DNA of 64,000 nucleotides from Silene conica (GCA_029255685.2 CM055318.2:1741001-1805000), one strand, 5' to 3'; shown: positions 1-15,008, counted from the first letter of the stretch. Translations and numbers: made by a program. Notes: generated by a model not told the origin, from the sequence alone.

Positions 1-305
1 CGATTTTAACCATTATTTCTGTATCCCAAAAGTTGGAAAAAAGAATAAATATTAAGTAATGAACAGGAAAGGCCATTTAAAACAAACTCGTGTTTCATCA
101 ACTCTAACGCCAATGTTCCACGCCTCCATGACAATCATTTAAAAGTAACTCCCAATCACAAATACCACTTAAAACAACAACAAAAGTACAAAACAAACCG
201 AAGAAAATAAACATAATTTCTTATTTAGCACAGGTAATATCGTCTTAAACTTAAAACACGTCAAACATGGTAGCTGGGACAAAAGGAGGATGCTATGGAC
301 TAACA

Positions 306-503
306 AGTTTAGCTCTATTCTTCAGCTCATTTGAGTTTTGCTTAGCTATATTCCGTTAAGTTCTATTCAGATAGTTCATCTCCTCACAAAATTAAATTCT
401 AATTAAACTACATTCCCTCCAGCTCAATTCCATTCAATTTAGTTCAATTAAGCTTTATTCCATTTAATTCAATTCAGCTCGTTTAAGCCGAAAAGAACAT
501 GGC
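306..503 (-). mobile_element. Degenerate copy of Tourist-like (PIF/Harbinger) MITE family A
   Basis: This is a diverged copy of the roughly 225-bp family found eight more times in the window (for example 55622-55844). It reads in reverse, and its right end keeps the 'gccgaaaagaaca' terminal motif. The outer ends are too worn to read a target-site duplication. Confidence 0.6.
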
Positions 504-1835
504 GAAGTCCTGTGTATGCAAGTGAGAGCATAGCCTTAATCAACAGGATAGGATTACAAGGGAGTGTTTATCAATTGATGCTACATATTACGCTACATTT
601 CGATCAATTGTTTACACTTTACTAATCTTTATAAGCAGTATCATATGATTCATATCAACCTAAACAAATAATTGAGACGGATGGAGCATTATATAAGATC
701 AGTAATACATACAATAAACTGCGAATTTATGCTCAAGGTACAAAAACTAATTACAGAACTATGGATGAATACATTCATTATAGATACTTAATTGCAATAC
801 CTGGGAAATTAGGGTTTCGATCATTGAAGAGATTTCACGGAATTGGGGAAGGAATTGATTTTGACCATTATTCGAAATTGCGTTGACCATGTTCGAGGTC
901 ATGGAGCACGGAGGACGTCGGCTCTGTTGAATAACTGACTTGATGAACATGGGCTAGACCTTCGAGTATTGAAGAGGTCCAGGCCGAGCCGAGCCTAGCC
1001 GAGTCCAGTTAATCCGATTTTTTTATATCGATTTTAATTTCGATTTTTTTTTAATATGGATAGAGTCGTAGCGGATCGGAACTTGGAACTCGATAATCGA
1101 GCTTCTTGGGAGGCATATCCAAGTACATATGACTGCATTGTTTAGTTTATGGCATGCCCTAGGTCCGGAGCGGTACCATACGCAATGAGCTACGTCGTGT
1201 ACTCGTGTGTCAAGGCCTTTTTACGGGCCAAAACCACCGCGTGCATAAGCTACCAAGACATGCCCCACAAACGAGCCGACTCCCTAACAGCACGCTTGAG
1301 CACAGTGGATTTGCCCATGAGCACAACATAAACGCAAAACCCCACCCGGTCACCACCCAAAAAGCACAAATATTGGTCAAGCTAGTTGTGCCGATTCCAT
1401 AAAATACACGAGTCACGACCCATTCCGATTTTAAATTAGAAGCAGTAAGTAAAATAGAGAATTGGAGTGACCTATTTGGCTAAACACGAGAACTTGACAC
1501 AACTAAGGTAAGTATTAGCGCAACACAACACGATCCATACATAAACCCTGTATGTATAAGATCGTGACTCTACTAACAAAAAGTTCAAATCCTCGTTCAT
1601 ACTCCGATTCTTAAAATTAAAATATAATACTGTATTACACAAGAACAGTTAAATTTCGACTATTCATATTCTGGATTCGTCATATACTATAAAACAACTG
1701 TACAATTCTTTCCGGTTAATTCTTATATTACCCTAAAAACCAACTCTGTTATCACAACAACGAGTTAGTATAAAATATCCAAATACTATTCCGTCATCGA
1801 CAAGTTACTAATTATGGTCGTAGTATTAATCAAAT
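504..1835. other. Intergenic, no gene recognised
   Basis: I see no supportable gene. The stretch 1149-1416 is more GC-rich than its surroundings and holds overlapping short open frames on both strands, none resembling a known family. It may be an old repeat or gene relic. The segment 1540-1610 has a weak tRNA box B-like motif, too little to call a SINE. Confidence 0.4.
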
Positions 1836-1838
1836 ATG

Positions 1839-1861
1839 AGCCCAAAGTTGAAGAAAGCCCA
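1839..1861 (-). promoter_or_regulatory. Two site II-like (TGGGCY) motifs upstream of RPL34
   Basis: The complement of TGGGCT occurs at 1839-1844 and again at 1856-1861, about 150-175 bp before the RPL34 start codon. Paired TGGGCY elements, bound by TCP factors, are typical of plant ribosomal-protein promoters and work in either orientation. The position fits, but the motif is short and could occur by chance. Confidence 0.4.
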
Positions 1862-1979
1862 AACCGTAATGATCCAACACAAACTATCCCTGGCTCAATC
1901 CCTTACCTTTATAACATAACCTCGAAACATTTGGAAAAACCCTTCTTCTTCATTCCGCCTCCATCTGCACATTTTGTAG

Positions 1980-5064
<3,085 letters not shown>

Positions 5065-6060
5065 ACTAAGAATCATCCATTCATGGTTGTTGATGCTAAA
5101 TTTTGTTGACATTTGGATTTGTAACGTTAACACTGAGCGCATTAAGCATAGTTTAGTGAATCTTGTCGACAACGCTTTTACTTGTTTCGTTCCTTGCTGT
5201 TTTATGTTGAGTACATTCGAGATTGTGTTATCAAACATCACTTCTTTTCTCTGATAACCCCGTTAACCAGCGTGCAGCCCTGGCTCGTGTTATTCTTTTG
5301 CTGCTTACGCTAATGTTATCAACTCCGAGTCTTTTTTTCAGGAAATGTATTCGTGAACAATTGTTGCGTCAGTACCAGTCGTATTGATTAAAACACAAAT
5401 TGTTTGAATCAACAATTGATAGCCTTTCGATTGAATCGATCGTTCAGTTTGTAGACATGAGTACGCGTGCATATAATACTTAGAAAGACAGTCTCGGATT
5501 CTTCGAAGTATAAAACGTCATCTAGTAGCTCATTCAAAGGGAATATCTATAGTCCCGGTTTCATACCGATCATCCTGGTTTGAAGTAAGAGGACGAAATT
5601 TTATAACAATTTTATAGTTAAATGTGACCAGTATTAAAAAAAAACAAGTAACGTTATGTTGTAATATTGACAATATCATTGTGGTTATACTCCGTATTAT
5701 TGTCCGTCTCGACCGTCTGCAGTTTCTAATGAAAGCTGGTGGTCTGAAATAAGAATTTGCGTAGATAAGACTGTAACGTAAAGAACGTGGGATGTGGCAC
5801 GCTTGTCTCTTCTCCAATCTTTCTTTATTTATTGTAATCGTTAGCACACTTTCATTGAATTGACTTGTAAACTCGTTGCTAACTTCATCCTGATCCGTTA
5901 TTTCCGTACTCAGAGTACATATAGTCAACCATCGACAATCCACATAGATATCGGCTAACATAACTTGTAAAATCACGAGAAATGATATCACGAATTTGGT
6001 TTAGTTTACACAAAGAATACCTCAACCGTCCATAAATATATTATTCACTTTATTTCGAAC
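5065..6060. other. Intergenic, no gene recognised
   Basis: This holds the 3' flank of RPL34. A minus-strand open frame at 5530-5991 (153 aa) has no recognisable domain, no plausible gene context and biased composition. I do not call it a gene. Confidence 0.4.
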
Positions 6061-6065
6061 GAGTA

Positions 6066-6180
6066 ATACAACAACATCAACAACATCAGAGCCTTAGTCC
6101 CAAAATGTTTTGGGATCGGCTGACATGAATCATCCCTTGGAACCGTCATGAGTGAACTCTCATCTCAACAAGAGAAAAAA
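6066..6180 (+). mobile_element. Short retroelement tail (SINE/RTE-like fragment)
   Basis: The phrase 'agagccttagtcccaaaatg' followed by 'gggatcggctgacatgaatc' resembles a widespread plant retroelement 3' end. It is preceded by an (aac/atc) simple stretch and followed by an A-rich tail. Family assignment is uncertain; only about 115 bp are recognisable. Confidence 0.45.
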
Positions 6181-6209
6181 GAAATAATCAACACGGAACT
6201 GTCGACAAC

Positions 6210-6683
6210 TTAGGCACCACGGACACTTCTCGTAATGAGTCGTACCGTGTCCGACACCGACACTCCACGAACACACGCCGAAACGTGTCGGACGCCTATA
6301 AAGCCGTGTAACTTTCTACGTTTATTTATGCACGTGTCCGAAGCGTGTCCATGGTATTTGAGCAGTGTCCATCGCGTGTCCACGCTATTTGGTCATCATT
6401 TGGGGTGAATGATGTTATTCAGACGAGAAATGCGCTATCGAAATAGATTAATTAGAATATTGAATCGAATGAGAAATAAAAATGAGTTATATCAACGGCA
6501 AATTTACCTTCACTTATTTAAAATTAATATCAACTATTTTTACAAAAATAAAATCAAACATTTATAATTATAAATATTTTACTAAATTTAAATCGATTGT
6601 GTGTCACGTATCCTAAATTTCATGAAATGTTGTATCCTGTGTTCGTGTCGTGTCCGTCTCCGTATCCGTTTTGATGCTACCTA
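6210..6683. mobile_element. Mutator-like MITE with GGACAC-rich ends
   Basis: The left end 'taggcaccacggacac' is related to the complement of the right end, 'taggtagcatcaaaacgga'. Flanks 'gtcgacaac' and 'gccgacaac' match at 8 of 9 positions, consistent with the 9-bp duplication of Mutator elements. A related, more worn copy lies at about 40780-41160. There is no coding capacity. Confidence 0.5.
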
Positions 6684-6758
6684 GCCGACAACCCACTTAA
6701 AATGTAGCTAATCGATTACGACTTTTCACAATATTAATTATTTCCACATTTATACTCC

Positions 6759-6766
6759 TATAAATA
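6759..6766 (+). promoter_or_regulatory. TATA box of the Kunitz inhibitor gene
   Basis: A clean TATAAATA sits 48 bp before the start codon at 6807. This implies transcription starting about 30 bp further on, and a short 5' leader. Confidence 0.7.
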
Positions 6767-6806
6767 CCCACCTCATTTCCAAACACAAACTCCCGACCAA
6801 AACAAA

Positions 6807-7454
6807 ATGACTTCCATACCCCTCCTCATTCCAACCACCTTCCTCCTCACCCTCCTCTTCTCCCTCTCCCATCCCACAACCGCCGCAACAAACGCCGTGC
6901 TAGACACCACCGGCCACCCACTACAACCCAACACACCATACTACATCCTCCCAGTATACCGCGGCCGCGGCGGAGGCCTAACAATGTCACCCAAAAACAC
7001 AACATCCGCATGCCCTCTCTACGCAGCACAATCCCCTTCAGAACTATCCAAGGGCAAACCCGTCAAACTCTACCCAGTCAACTACCCTACACAAAACAAA
7101 GTCACATTATCAACTGACATGAACTTCGTCTTCGCGGCATTCGCCACCGAGTGTAAGCAGTCCACAGGGTGGCAGCTTACACTCGATGAGGAAACCGGAA
7201 GACGGTACGTAGGGTTAGGGGTGGTCACTGCGGCACCCGGAGCGGGTAGTGTTAGTAACTGGTTTAGGGTTGAGAAAAGTGGAAGTGGTGTGTATGATTA
7301 TAAGATAGTTTTTTGTCCAAGTGTTTGTAATTTTTGTAAGGTTTTGTGTGGAGATGTTGGTGTTTTTGTTAATGGTGATGGGAAAAGGTTGTTAGGGTTT
7401 AATGGGTTAGGGTTTAATCCTCAAACTCTTTTGGTTAGGTTTCTCAAAGTTTGA
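6807..7454 (+). CDS. Kunitz-type (STI family) proteinase inhibitor, secreted
   Basis: This intronless 215-aa frame has a hydrophobic signal peptide over about residues 1-26. The mature N-terminus carries the Kunitz signature VLDTTGHPLQPNTPYYILP at 31-49. Six cysteines fall at about 69, 115, 170, 174, 177 and 181, with the FCPSVCNFCKVLC cluster of miraculin-like members. The first pair matches the canonical first disulfide; the late cluster can form one or two more. An N-glycosylation site (NTT) is at 64. The fold is a beta-trefoil usually targeting serine proteases, but some members inhibit other proteases or have lost inhibition. The reactive-loop region near 80-95 has no obvious P1 that I can assign, so specificity is unknown. 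The TATA box is 48 bp upstream and an AATAAA lies at 7661. Length and intronless structure are normal for the family. Confidence 0.9.
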   Translation: MTSIPLLIPTTFLLTLLFSLSHPTTAATNAVLDTTGHPLQPNTPYYILPVYRGRGGGLTMSPKNTTSACPLYAAQSPSELSKGKPVKLYPVNYPTQNKVTLSTDMNFVFAAFATECKQSTGWQLTLDEETGRRYVGLGVVTAAPGAGSVSNWFRVEKSGSGVYDYKIVFCPSVCNFCKVLCGDVGVFVNGDGKRLLGFNGLGFNPQTLLVRFLKV

Positions 7455-7660
7455 TGCTTGTATTATACTAGCATAAATTGTCATTGAAAACGGACACTAT
7501 CCCGCTATCTGTCACGAGTTGAAGATAGATAACGTCCCTCTCATAAAATTTGTTTCATTTAGCCCCGCCTGTTTTTCCACTTGTCTTGTTGTGGGAGGGA
7601 TACTATCTGTTTTCAGCAAGACACCTTGTTATACTAATATGTGATATATGATGAAATATG

Positions 7661-7666
7661 AATAAA
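7661..7666 (+). terminator. Possible polyadenylation signal of the Kunitz gene
   Basis: A canonical AATAAA lies 207 bp after the stop codon. Plants tolerate weak signals, so this is only a candidate. Confidence 0.35.
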
Positions 7667-7675
7667 TGAGATTAA

Positions 7676-7898
7676 GGACCTGTTCTTTCTGGTTTAATTT
7701 CAGCTCATTTTAATTTTGCTTGGTTATATTATGTTAGGTTTTATTTACGATCAATCAATTATGTTAAATGAATTCCTTCACAAAATTAACTTTTAATTCA
7801 ACTAAATTCATTTCATCTCTGTTCCAGTCAATTTAGTACAATTAAGCTCTACTTCAATTAATTCAATTCAGCTCGTTTCAGCCGAAAAGAACAAGGCC
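7676..7898 (-). mobile_element. Tourist-like MITE family A copy
   Basis: The copy is flanked on both sides by TAA (7673-7675 and 7899-7901), the 3-bp TWA duplication of PIF/Harbinger elements. It begins 'ggacctgttctttctggct' and ends 'gccgaaaagaacaaggcc'. It lies just beyond the Kunitz gene's possible poly(A) signal. Confidence 0.75.
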
Positions 7899-10276
7899 TA
7901 AGTTTGGTAGATCTTGTTAAATTGTAAAAGCTGAAAATGAATAATGTCCCTTTTTACAATAGGTAAGTAACGGGTGTTCCATTTCTCCTTCATCTGTCTT
8001 ATTATTAAAAAGGCACTATCAATTTTGAGTACGGGATGGATTATGTCTGACACAAGCATGACGCTTTGATTAGGAAATACCGTTTTACGACATACAAAAA
8101 TACTATTGTTCCAAAGCTTGCTCCGTTAATGTTTGATAATTGAAACGTTTGGTTAAAATTTTTGAAATATTTTCAAATTTTCTTATGATATTACTGTTAT
8201 TTTATTTTCATTAGGACATACATAAACTCAAAATGAAGATATGAAAAACAACGAGTCTTGTTTGTGACGGATGATATTCGTTTCTTGCTGAACACGCATA
8301 AACTTCTCTCACGGTAAAGCAAATGGGAGGGCAAATAGAAAAAAATAAATCACCTCATAAATAGTGTTACTTGCATAATGTGAGACGGACATTATCCGTC
8401 TTCAACATGTAACGAAGTGCCCATTTTCAATGCAAAAAAAGTCTCTAGCCTATCTACTGGCCCATATCCGCCACTTGATAAAATCACAATAACCTTGGAT
8501 ATCATCTGATGCATCCACAGAACTTAGGGACAAGTTGAGGCCAGGCCCATCGCATTAGGAACAACTCCAAAATAAATAACAATAAACAATGGTGAAAACC
8601 GTATACCTACAATAAATATTGGATGCTTCGATTTTTCACGAAACAACATCGAATAAAGTATATAACTTACTTTGTCTATTTCAAACACGACCTTTAAAGT
8701 AATGTTAGCGCCTCTAAATGTGTATATTTAAAACGTATGTCAATTTTAACACCCTGAGTTATTTTTATATGGTAATGAAGTACTATGGTGCGAATATCGA
8801 GAATTTTTATCTCGGGACCTTTTCGGCCAAAAAAACGTGGATAATAATAACCTTCAAAGTCGGCTATTTTCAGTTATTTTAGAACCCGGAATATTTTTTT
8901 TCTGAATCTTTGTCAATATGCTCATTATATCCGATAACAAATATTGGATGGTTGGATTGTCACAAAACAACATAAAATAAAGTACGGAGGTCGGAGTATA
9001 TAACTTATTTTGTCTATTTCAAACAAGATTTTAAAATAATGCAAGAGTCTCTAAATGTGTCTATTTTAAACCGTATACCAATTTTAATACTTTTAGTCAT
9101 TTTTATATGGTATTAAAGTACTATGGTGCAAATTTTGAAATTTTTTTATCCCGGGACCTTTCGGCCTAAAAAACGTGCATAATACTTCAAAATCGGTTAT
9201 TTTCGGTCATTTTAGAACCCGAAATATTTTTTTCTGAATTTTTGTGATTAGAAACATTATATCCGATAATAAATATTGAATGATTGAATTTTTTCACAAA
9301 ACAACATAAAATAAAGTATATAACTAATTTTGTCTATTTAAAACACGACCTTTAAAATAATGTAAGAGTCTCTAAATGTGTATATTTTAAACCGTATGCC
9401 AAATTTAACACTTTGAGTAATTTATATATGATATTAAAGTACTATAGTGCGAATTTCGAGAATTTTTATTCCGGGACCTTTCAGCCTAAAAAACGTGGAT
9501 AATAACCTTCAAAATCGGCTTTTTTTCGGTCATTTTAGAAACCAATTTTTTTTTTTTCTGAATCTTTGTCTATAGGCTCATTATATCCAATACTAAATAT
9601 TGGATGCTTGACTTTTCACAAAAGAACATAAAATAAAGTATATAACTTATTTTCTCTATTTCTAACACGACATTTTACTATAATGTCAGGGCTTTTAAAT
9701 GTGTCTATTTTATAACGTATGCCAATTTTAAGACCTTGAGTCATTTTTATATAGTATTAAAGTACTATGATGAGAATTTCGAGAGTTTTTATCCTGAGAC
9801 CTTTTTGGCCTAAAAAACGTGGATAATAACCTTTAAAATCAGCTATTTTCGGTCATTTTAGAATCCAAAATAATTTTTTTTCTTAATTCTTGTCTATAGG
9901 CTGATTAAATCCTATAATAAATATTGGATGCTTCGATTTTTCACGAAACAACCTAGAGAATAAAGTATATAACTTATTTTGTCTATTTCAAACACGATCT
10001 TTAAAGTAATGTTAAGGCCATTAAAGGTGTCTATTTTAAATCTTCAATTTTAACACCTTGAGTCATTTTTATATGGTAATAAAGTACTATGGTGCGAATT
10101 TCTTGAATTTTTATCTCTGGACTTTTTCGGCTTAAAAAACGTGGTTAATATCGGCTATTTTCGGTCATTTTAGAATCCAGATTTTTTTTCCTGAATCATT
10201 CTCAATAGACTCATTATATTCAATAAGAAATATTTGATGCTCGGATTTTTCAGAAAACAAAATAGAATAAAATATA

Positions 10277-10711
10277 CCCCTCCTACTTTTTTATAAGTGG
10301 CCGATTGTCTATTTCAGTTTATTCGTCAAAGTTTTTTGTTTACCATTCTACCCTTACCTATTTCCACTTATTACCCCACCCACTCCTAACACAACACTCT
10401 CTCACCAATCTAGATATCCTTACAAAACCCAAAATATTAACACAAATTCTCATTGAAGACATGACATACCCGTCACAAGGAGAAGACGGATACTATTTTA
10501 TCTCACAAAATACCCATTTTTTCTCTCTCTCCAACACTATTCATGTGGTCCGCTTTGTCCACTAACTCATTTTGTATCCATTTTATCTCACAAAATATCC
10601 GTCACAAATGGTGACCCGTCACAAGCAAGACTTACTAAAATACTAAATAACTAATATTCCTTCAATTTTGTACTATACTCAAATGAGACACTTCTAAAAA
10701 GTAGGATGGAG
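10277..10711. mobile_element. Stowaway-like MITE inside the Helitron-like repeats
   Basis: The ends read 'ccctcctactttttta' at the left and the near-complement 'aaaaagtaggatggag' at the right. TA flanks both sides (10275-10276 and 10712-10713), as in Tc1/Mariner Stowaway elements. Without the MITE nested in it, about 229 bp remain. Confidence 0.65.
10441..10637. mobile_element. Mutator-like MITE (TTGTGACGG family) nested in a Stowaway
   Basis: The interior has repeated 'cccgtcacaa' and 'atccgtcacaa' motifs. Flanks 'aaatattaa' and 'aaatactaa' match at 8 of 9 positions. It is the same family as 56898-57093, in opposite orientation. It makes the third level of nesting at this spot. Confidence 0.65.
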
Positions 10712-11107
10712 TATAACTTATTTTGTCTATTTCAAACACGACATTAAAAATAATGATAAGACTTTTAAACGTGCCTATTTTATAACTATGACAATTTTAA
10801 CATCTTGAGTCATTTTTATATGCTATGAAAGTACTATGATGCGAATTTCGAGAGTTTTTATCCCGAGACTTTTTCGCCTAAAAAACGTGGATAATAGAAT
10901 CCGAAATATTTTCTTTCTGAATCCTTGTTTATAGGCTCATTATATCTTATACGAAGTAATAAATATTGGATGCTTGGATTTTTGACAAAACAACATAAAA
11001 TAAAGTATATAAATTATTTTATCTATTTCAAACACGACTTTCAAAGTAAAGTTAGGGCCTCTAAATGTGTATATTTTAAACCTTAATTATGCCAATTTTA
11101 ACACCTT

Positions 11108-11830
11108 TAGACCATATTTATCCGTTGTTCCTGCAGCCCTACTTAGACCTAGTTCCTACATTAAAATATTAAAATATATTTTTATCCTACCTACAAAAAC
11201 TAGTTCCTGATTTTGTAATTTTATCAAACCCTACCTAGACCTAGTTCCTAATTTTTTTACCATCATATATTTTTAATATATTTTTGCTTCATGATTTTAT
11301 ATTGACATTAGTTATAAATGTATTTACGATTAACAAAAATTGAGTTGCATATGGAACAAAAACCGAAAAAGAAACACGGTTTTCTTGAATAAAACGCTCC
11401 TTAAAACAAAAAAAATAAGATAAAAAATAAAACTAAAATGGACTCCAAAATATATCATATGTGGTCTCTATTTGTAGTACACAAAAATTCATGAACATTG
11501 ATGTAATTTTTATTTATTTATTGCATATGAAAATAAAATTATATTCATTTTTAAATAAAAGAAAAGGTATACAAATATTAAAATCCCACTCCCAATCATT
11601 TATCTCCATGTGACCTATTTTCATTGGGGTTGCATTTGATTTTTTGCCTGATGAAATTTGGCTACGTACTGTTTGGTGTTCCAAAATGAGTTTAAGGAGT
11701 TCCTACATGGAACTTGTGGAACGAGAAAGGTGAGAAGTGGTCTACCATTTTCTTTTAGTTTTTTTTTATTTTATTTTCCGTTTTTTGTCCTTATTCAAAA
11801 TCTAGCCCTACCCAGCCCAACCTATAAACG
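11108..11830. mobile_element. MITE-like insertion in the repeat array
   Basis: This interrupts one ~320-bp unit. The left end 'agaccatatttat' is the imperfect inverted partner of the right end 'ataaacgtagtct'. Inside are repeated 'cctacttagacctagttcct' motifs. A shorter relative lies at about 62983-63342 with the same ends. Exact borders and duplication are unclear. Confidence 0.5.
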
Positions 11831-13016
11831 TAGTCTTAGCCTTTTTTATGGTATTAAAGTACTATGGTGCGAATATCGAGAATTTTTTTTTATCTCGGGA
11901 CCTTTTCGGCGTAAAAAACGTGGTTAATAATCTTCAAAATCAGCTATTTACGGTCATTTTAAAAACCGGAATATTTTTTCCTAAATCCTTGTCAATAGGC
12001 TCATTATATCCGATAATTAACATTGGATACTCGGATTTTTCAAAAAACAAAATAGAATAAAATATATAACTTATTTTGTCTATTTCAAACACGACATTTA
12101 AAATAAAGATAGTGCCTTTAAATGTGTATTTTATAACGTATGCCAATTTTAACAGCTTGAGTCATTTTTATATGGTATTAAAGTACTATGTTGAAAATTT
12201 CAAGAGTTTTTATATGGTTATTTTCGGTCATTTTAGAACCCGAAATATATATTTTTTTAAATCCTTGTCTATAGGCTCATAATAGTTTAAAACACATGCA
12301 ACAATTGTAAGGGTTTGAAATTTACACATGTTTCAAATCCGTGAAATAATGCACGAATTTAGTGTTAAAACATGATAACAAATTTTTTAGATATACTCAT
12401 TTTAGTAGATTAGCTCAATATCTATAACGAATTCCTTTAAGAGTATTATTTTAACGGAATTTTCTAAAATCTACTTAACAGAGTTTTATAGTTTATTTCT
12501 TTTGTTAACCTTTTGGATCTCATTTTTGAAATTGAAAATTAAAACAGTACTATTATTTATTAACTTTTTTGGTCGAATTTTTATTAAAAAAATTATTCAA
12601 ATTTAGTAATATCTCAAAAATTTGCTATTATGATGGTCAAAATGTTAGAGTTAAAAGCTTGACAATAAATATAGTAACGTTATTTGTATTATCATTTATA
12701 TTTTCATTGTCTAATAATGTTTTTTGTTCATTTTTTTATTTTACTTTTTTTTATTATTGATAAACTATGAGGATTATTGGGAAAATTCTTCATTCTCATA
12801 TTGTATAATTTATGCAACATATATGGAATTGAGTATGATGGTTCGAAGTTTTGTATTGATTATCCGATGAAATTCTATTAACAAATGTGTTTTTCATAAA
12901 TAATATTCATATTTTTGTGGCGGGTCCTGTATTTATTTAAAATAAAAAATAAATGAAAACAAATATGATGACGTGGAAGCACGAAATTGCATAAAATGTT
13001 CTTGTATTAATATAGA

Positions 13017-14354
13017 TAAAATTGATCTTATAGAACAATTAGTGATTTGTTAAAAAATGTTTGACGAATACCATAAAATTGAAACTTAAGAGTCTAATTT
13101 CAACTTTTAACAAAATTATGGAGGCGGATTGCTAGTTTCGCGCTTGTCTCTGGTAAAAAACAACTAGTTCGGAAATCTTAGTTAATTTTTTATAAATCAA
13201 TGGTTAAGAAGTTTTTGTGTAGAGTGTACTTGTAAGTTATAAGTCTCCCCTTGTTGGAAATCGGGGTTAATAAGCCAAGTTTTTTATTTTCAACTTTTGT
13301 TAAAAATTTTGTCTATGATAAGTAAGACGGTTTATCTATGATAAGTAAGACGGTTTATCATTACCATATAGTGTTAAAAGGAAGAAGAGCCGAGGAATAA
13401 GACTCATCGTTTACTTAACTTTTCAAACGTACATGTGCCCGAGCCCGACCCAGTTCCAGGATTTGGCAATTGGCAGTAGTGGGATATGCCTTCCTCTTTG
13501 GCCCGGTCTGTAAAATGGTCTTGTTTCTGATACTTGTAGTGTCCAGGTTCATTTCTAGGTACAATGAACAAACAACCAAAACGCCTATAAATCGGTCTTT
13601 TTTTGGATTATATAAGAGCACTCTAAGCAATAAAAAAAATCATCTTATCTCTTTCTCTCCTACTCTATACAAAATTTACGGGAAAGTAATAAAAACTTCC
13701 GTCGTTCCAAAGCTCTCAATTCTTAAGCGGACAAGTTCGAAAGCTATACTGTAAATTTTTGCAAAACTACCGATATCTGCTGATCGTCACCACAAATCCA
13801 CAATCATACCAAAATAAATTTCAAGGCAGGCAATGACTCTCATACCAACACGTTATTACAAATCTGGTTATTTCTTCTCTTTTATTATTGTTATTACACA
13901 TTATATTGTTATTACACTTTATAGTCCCTTACTAGTTAATGAAGTGGGAGCTAGACTAGATTTCCTCCCGACAATTACATCAGTTTTATGGTCAAATTAA
14001 ATGCTACTCAGTATTATAAAAATGTGAAATACGTAGTTGATTATTAATTTATTGTTAATGTACGTTTGAATCTGGTAGGTAAATAAACAACTTCAGCTGG
14101 AATTTAAGTACGTCATATTGCCATGATACCTGATAAAGACAAAAGTCAATGATAATATGCGTAATCTTCGACAACGTACCTAGTTTCTTTTCCAAGACGC
14201 TCGAATCACCAAACAAATAGGTCAACATCTATATATCGAACTTTCGTCACCAAATAATTTGGTTAAACGAGTCACAAAAACATTACAATATACGAACATA
14301 CGAGATCAATATAAGGTATTATTGATAGACGTAAATCAATGATAAACCGTCTTA
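13017..14354. other. Intergenic with inverted 'gtaagacggtttatc' motifs
   Basis: No gene is seen. Two direct copies of 'atgataagtaagacggttta' lie at about 13315-13355. The reverse complement of the same motif, at about 14336-14358, abuts the retrotransposon insertion site. Confidence 0.45.
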
Positions 14355-14359
14355 CTTAC
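14355..14359. repeat. Target-site duplication (left), CTTAC
   Basis: CTTAC directly precedes the left LTR and is repeated exactly after the right LTR at 24591-24595. This is the 5-bp duplication expected of Ty3/gypsy integration. Confidence 0.9.
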
Positions 14360-14995
14360 TGTTTAGGTCAAAATTTACCCAAGGTAGTTTTTATGAGGTT
14401 ATAATGATTTCAAGCCAAGGTTATAGTTGAATAGACGAATTAAATGTGTTTGCTAAGTAAGAAGAAGAAGTGTAATGAAGAAGAGAATTGATCACGCAGA
14501 AACCCCTCGGGGAAAAACTGCGGGAGGGATGTTTCCTCCAAGTTTCTACTAGAATTATCCTTCAGAGAGTGACTGTGAGTACAAGTGTTTTGCTTTTTCT
14601 TAGTGTTGTATGTATGCTAGGTAAGATAATGAATGAATGTTCTATGCACAATGTTTACATATTTATACAAGTCTTAGAGCTATTGACCGTTGGATTTAGG
14701 TCTAATCCAACGGATCTTTCTTCTCTTCTTTGCCTATTTCGGGTGCTCTCCTTCTACTCGCTTTTTCTGACGGAGGCTGGCTGTGTGGCCATTTCAGGCA
14801 ATCTCGAGTTCCGCTTTCCTTGGACTTTTCTTCCTTCTCGTTCCTGCCGCCCTCTTCCTTCCTTTACAATCTTCTTTTTGTATTGACTTACTACCTCCTT
14901 TGCTTTATTGACTTTGGTATCCAATGCATGCTTTTCCTCCAATCAAATAGTGCCATGTGTTGACCTATAAAAATGGTGATTTTTAGGGTATAACA
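14360..14995 (-). repeat. 3' LTR of the retrotransposon
   Basis: This 636-bp LTR is bounded by TG...CA and is nearly identical to 23955-24590. Open frames inside it are duplicated in both LTRs and are not genes. Confidence 0.95.
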
Positions 14996-15008
14996 TTAGC
15001 CCCCAGTT
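14996..15008 (-). other. Polypurine tract candidate
   Basis: On the minus strand the bases immediately before the 3' LTR read 'aactgggggctaa', the only purine-rich stretch there. This is the position expected for the plus-strand primer of reverse transcription. Confidence 0.55.

Larger units (their letters stand above)
8640..13016 (-). mobile_element. Helitron-like element with about eight ~320-bp internal repeats
   Basis: Repeat units share landmarks such as 'tttgtctatttcaaacacga', 'tatggtattaaagtactatg' and 'aaaaacgtggataataacct'. The first landmark, in variant form, recurs near 8671, 9008, 9328, 9651, 9977, 10721, 11018 and 12074. Removing insertions at 10277-10711 and about 11108-11830 restores a regular 300-340-bp spacing. 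At the right edge, the minus strand reads A|TCTATATTAATACAAG, which resembles plant Helitron 5' termini (insertion between A and T, start TC). I see no 3' hairpin at the left edge, so the element is incomplete or its left end is elsewhere. There is no Rep/helicase coding sequence. Class assignment is inference. Confidence 0.5.

Noticed and set aside
5530..5991. 153-codon minus-strand open frame
   Set aside because: No recognisable domain, odd composition and no promoter or splice context. Such lengths occur by chance at this scale.
14488..14886. 132-codon frame repeated identically at 24083-24481
   Set aside because: It lies inside both LTRs and is repeated only because the LTRs are. It has no protein-like features.
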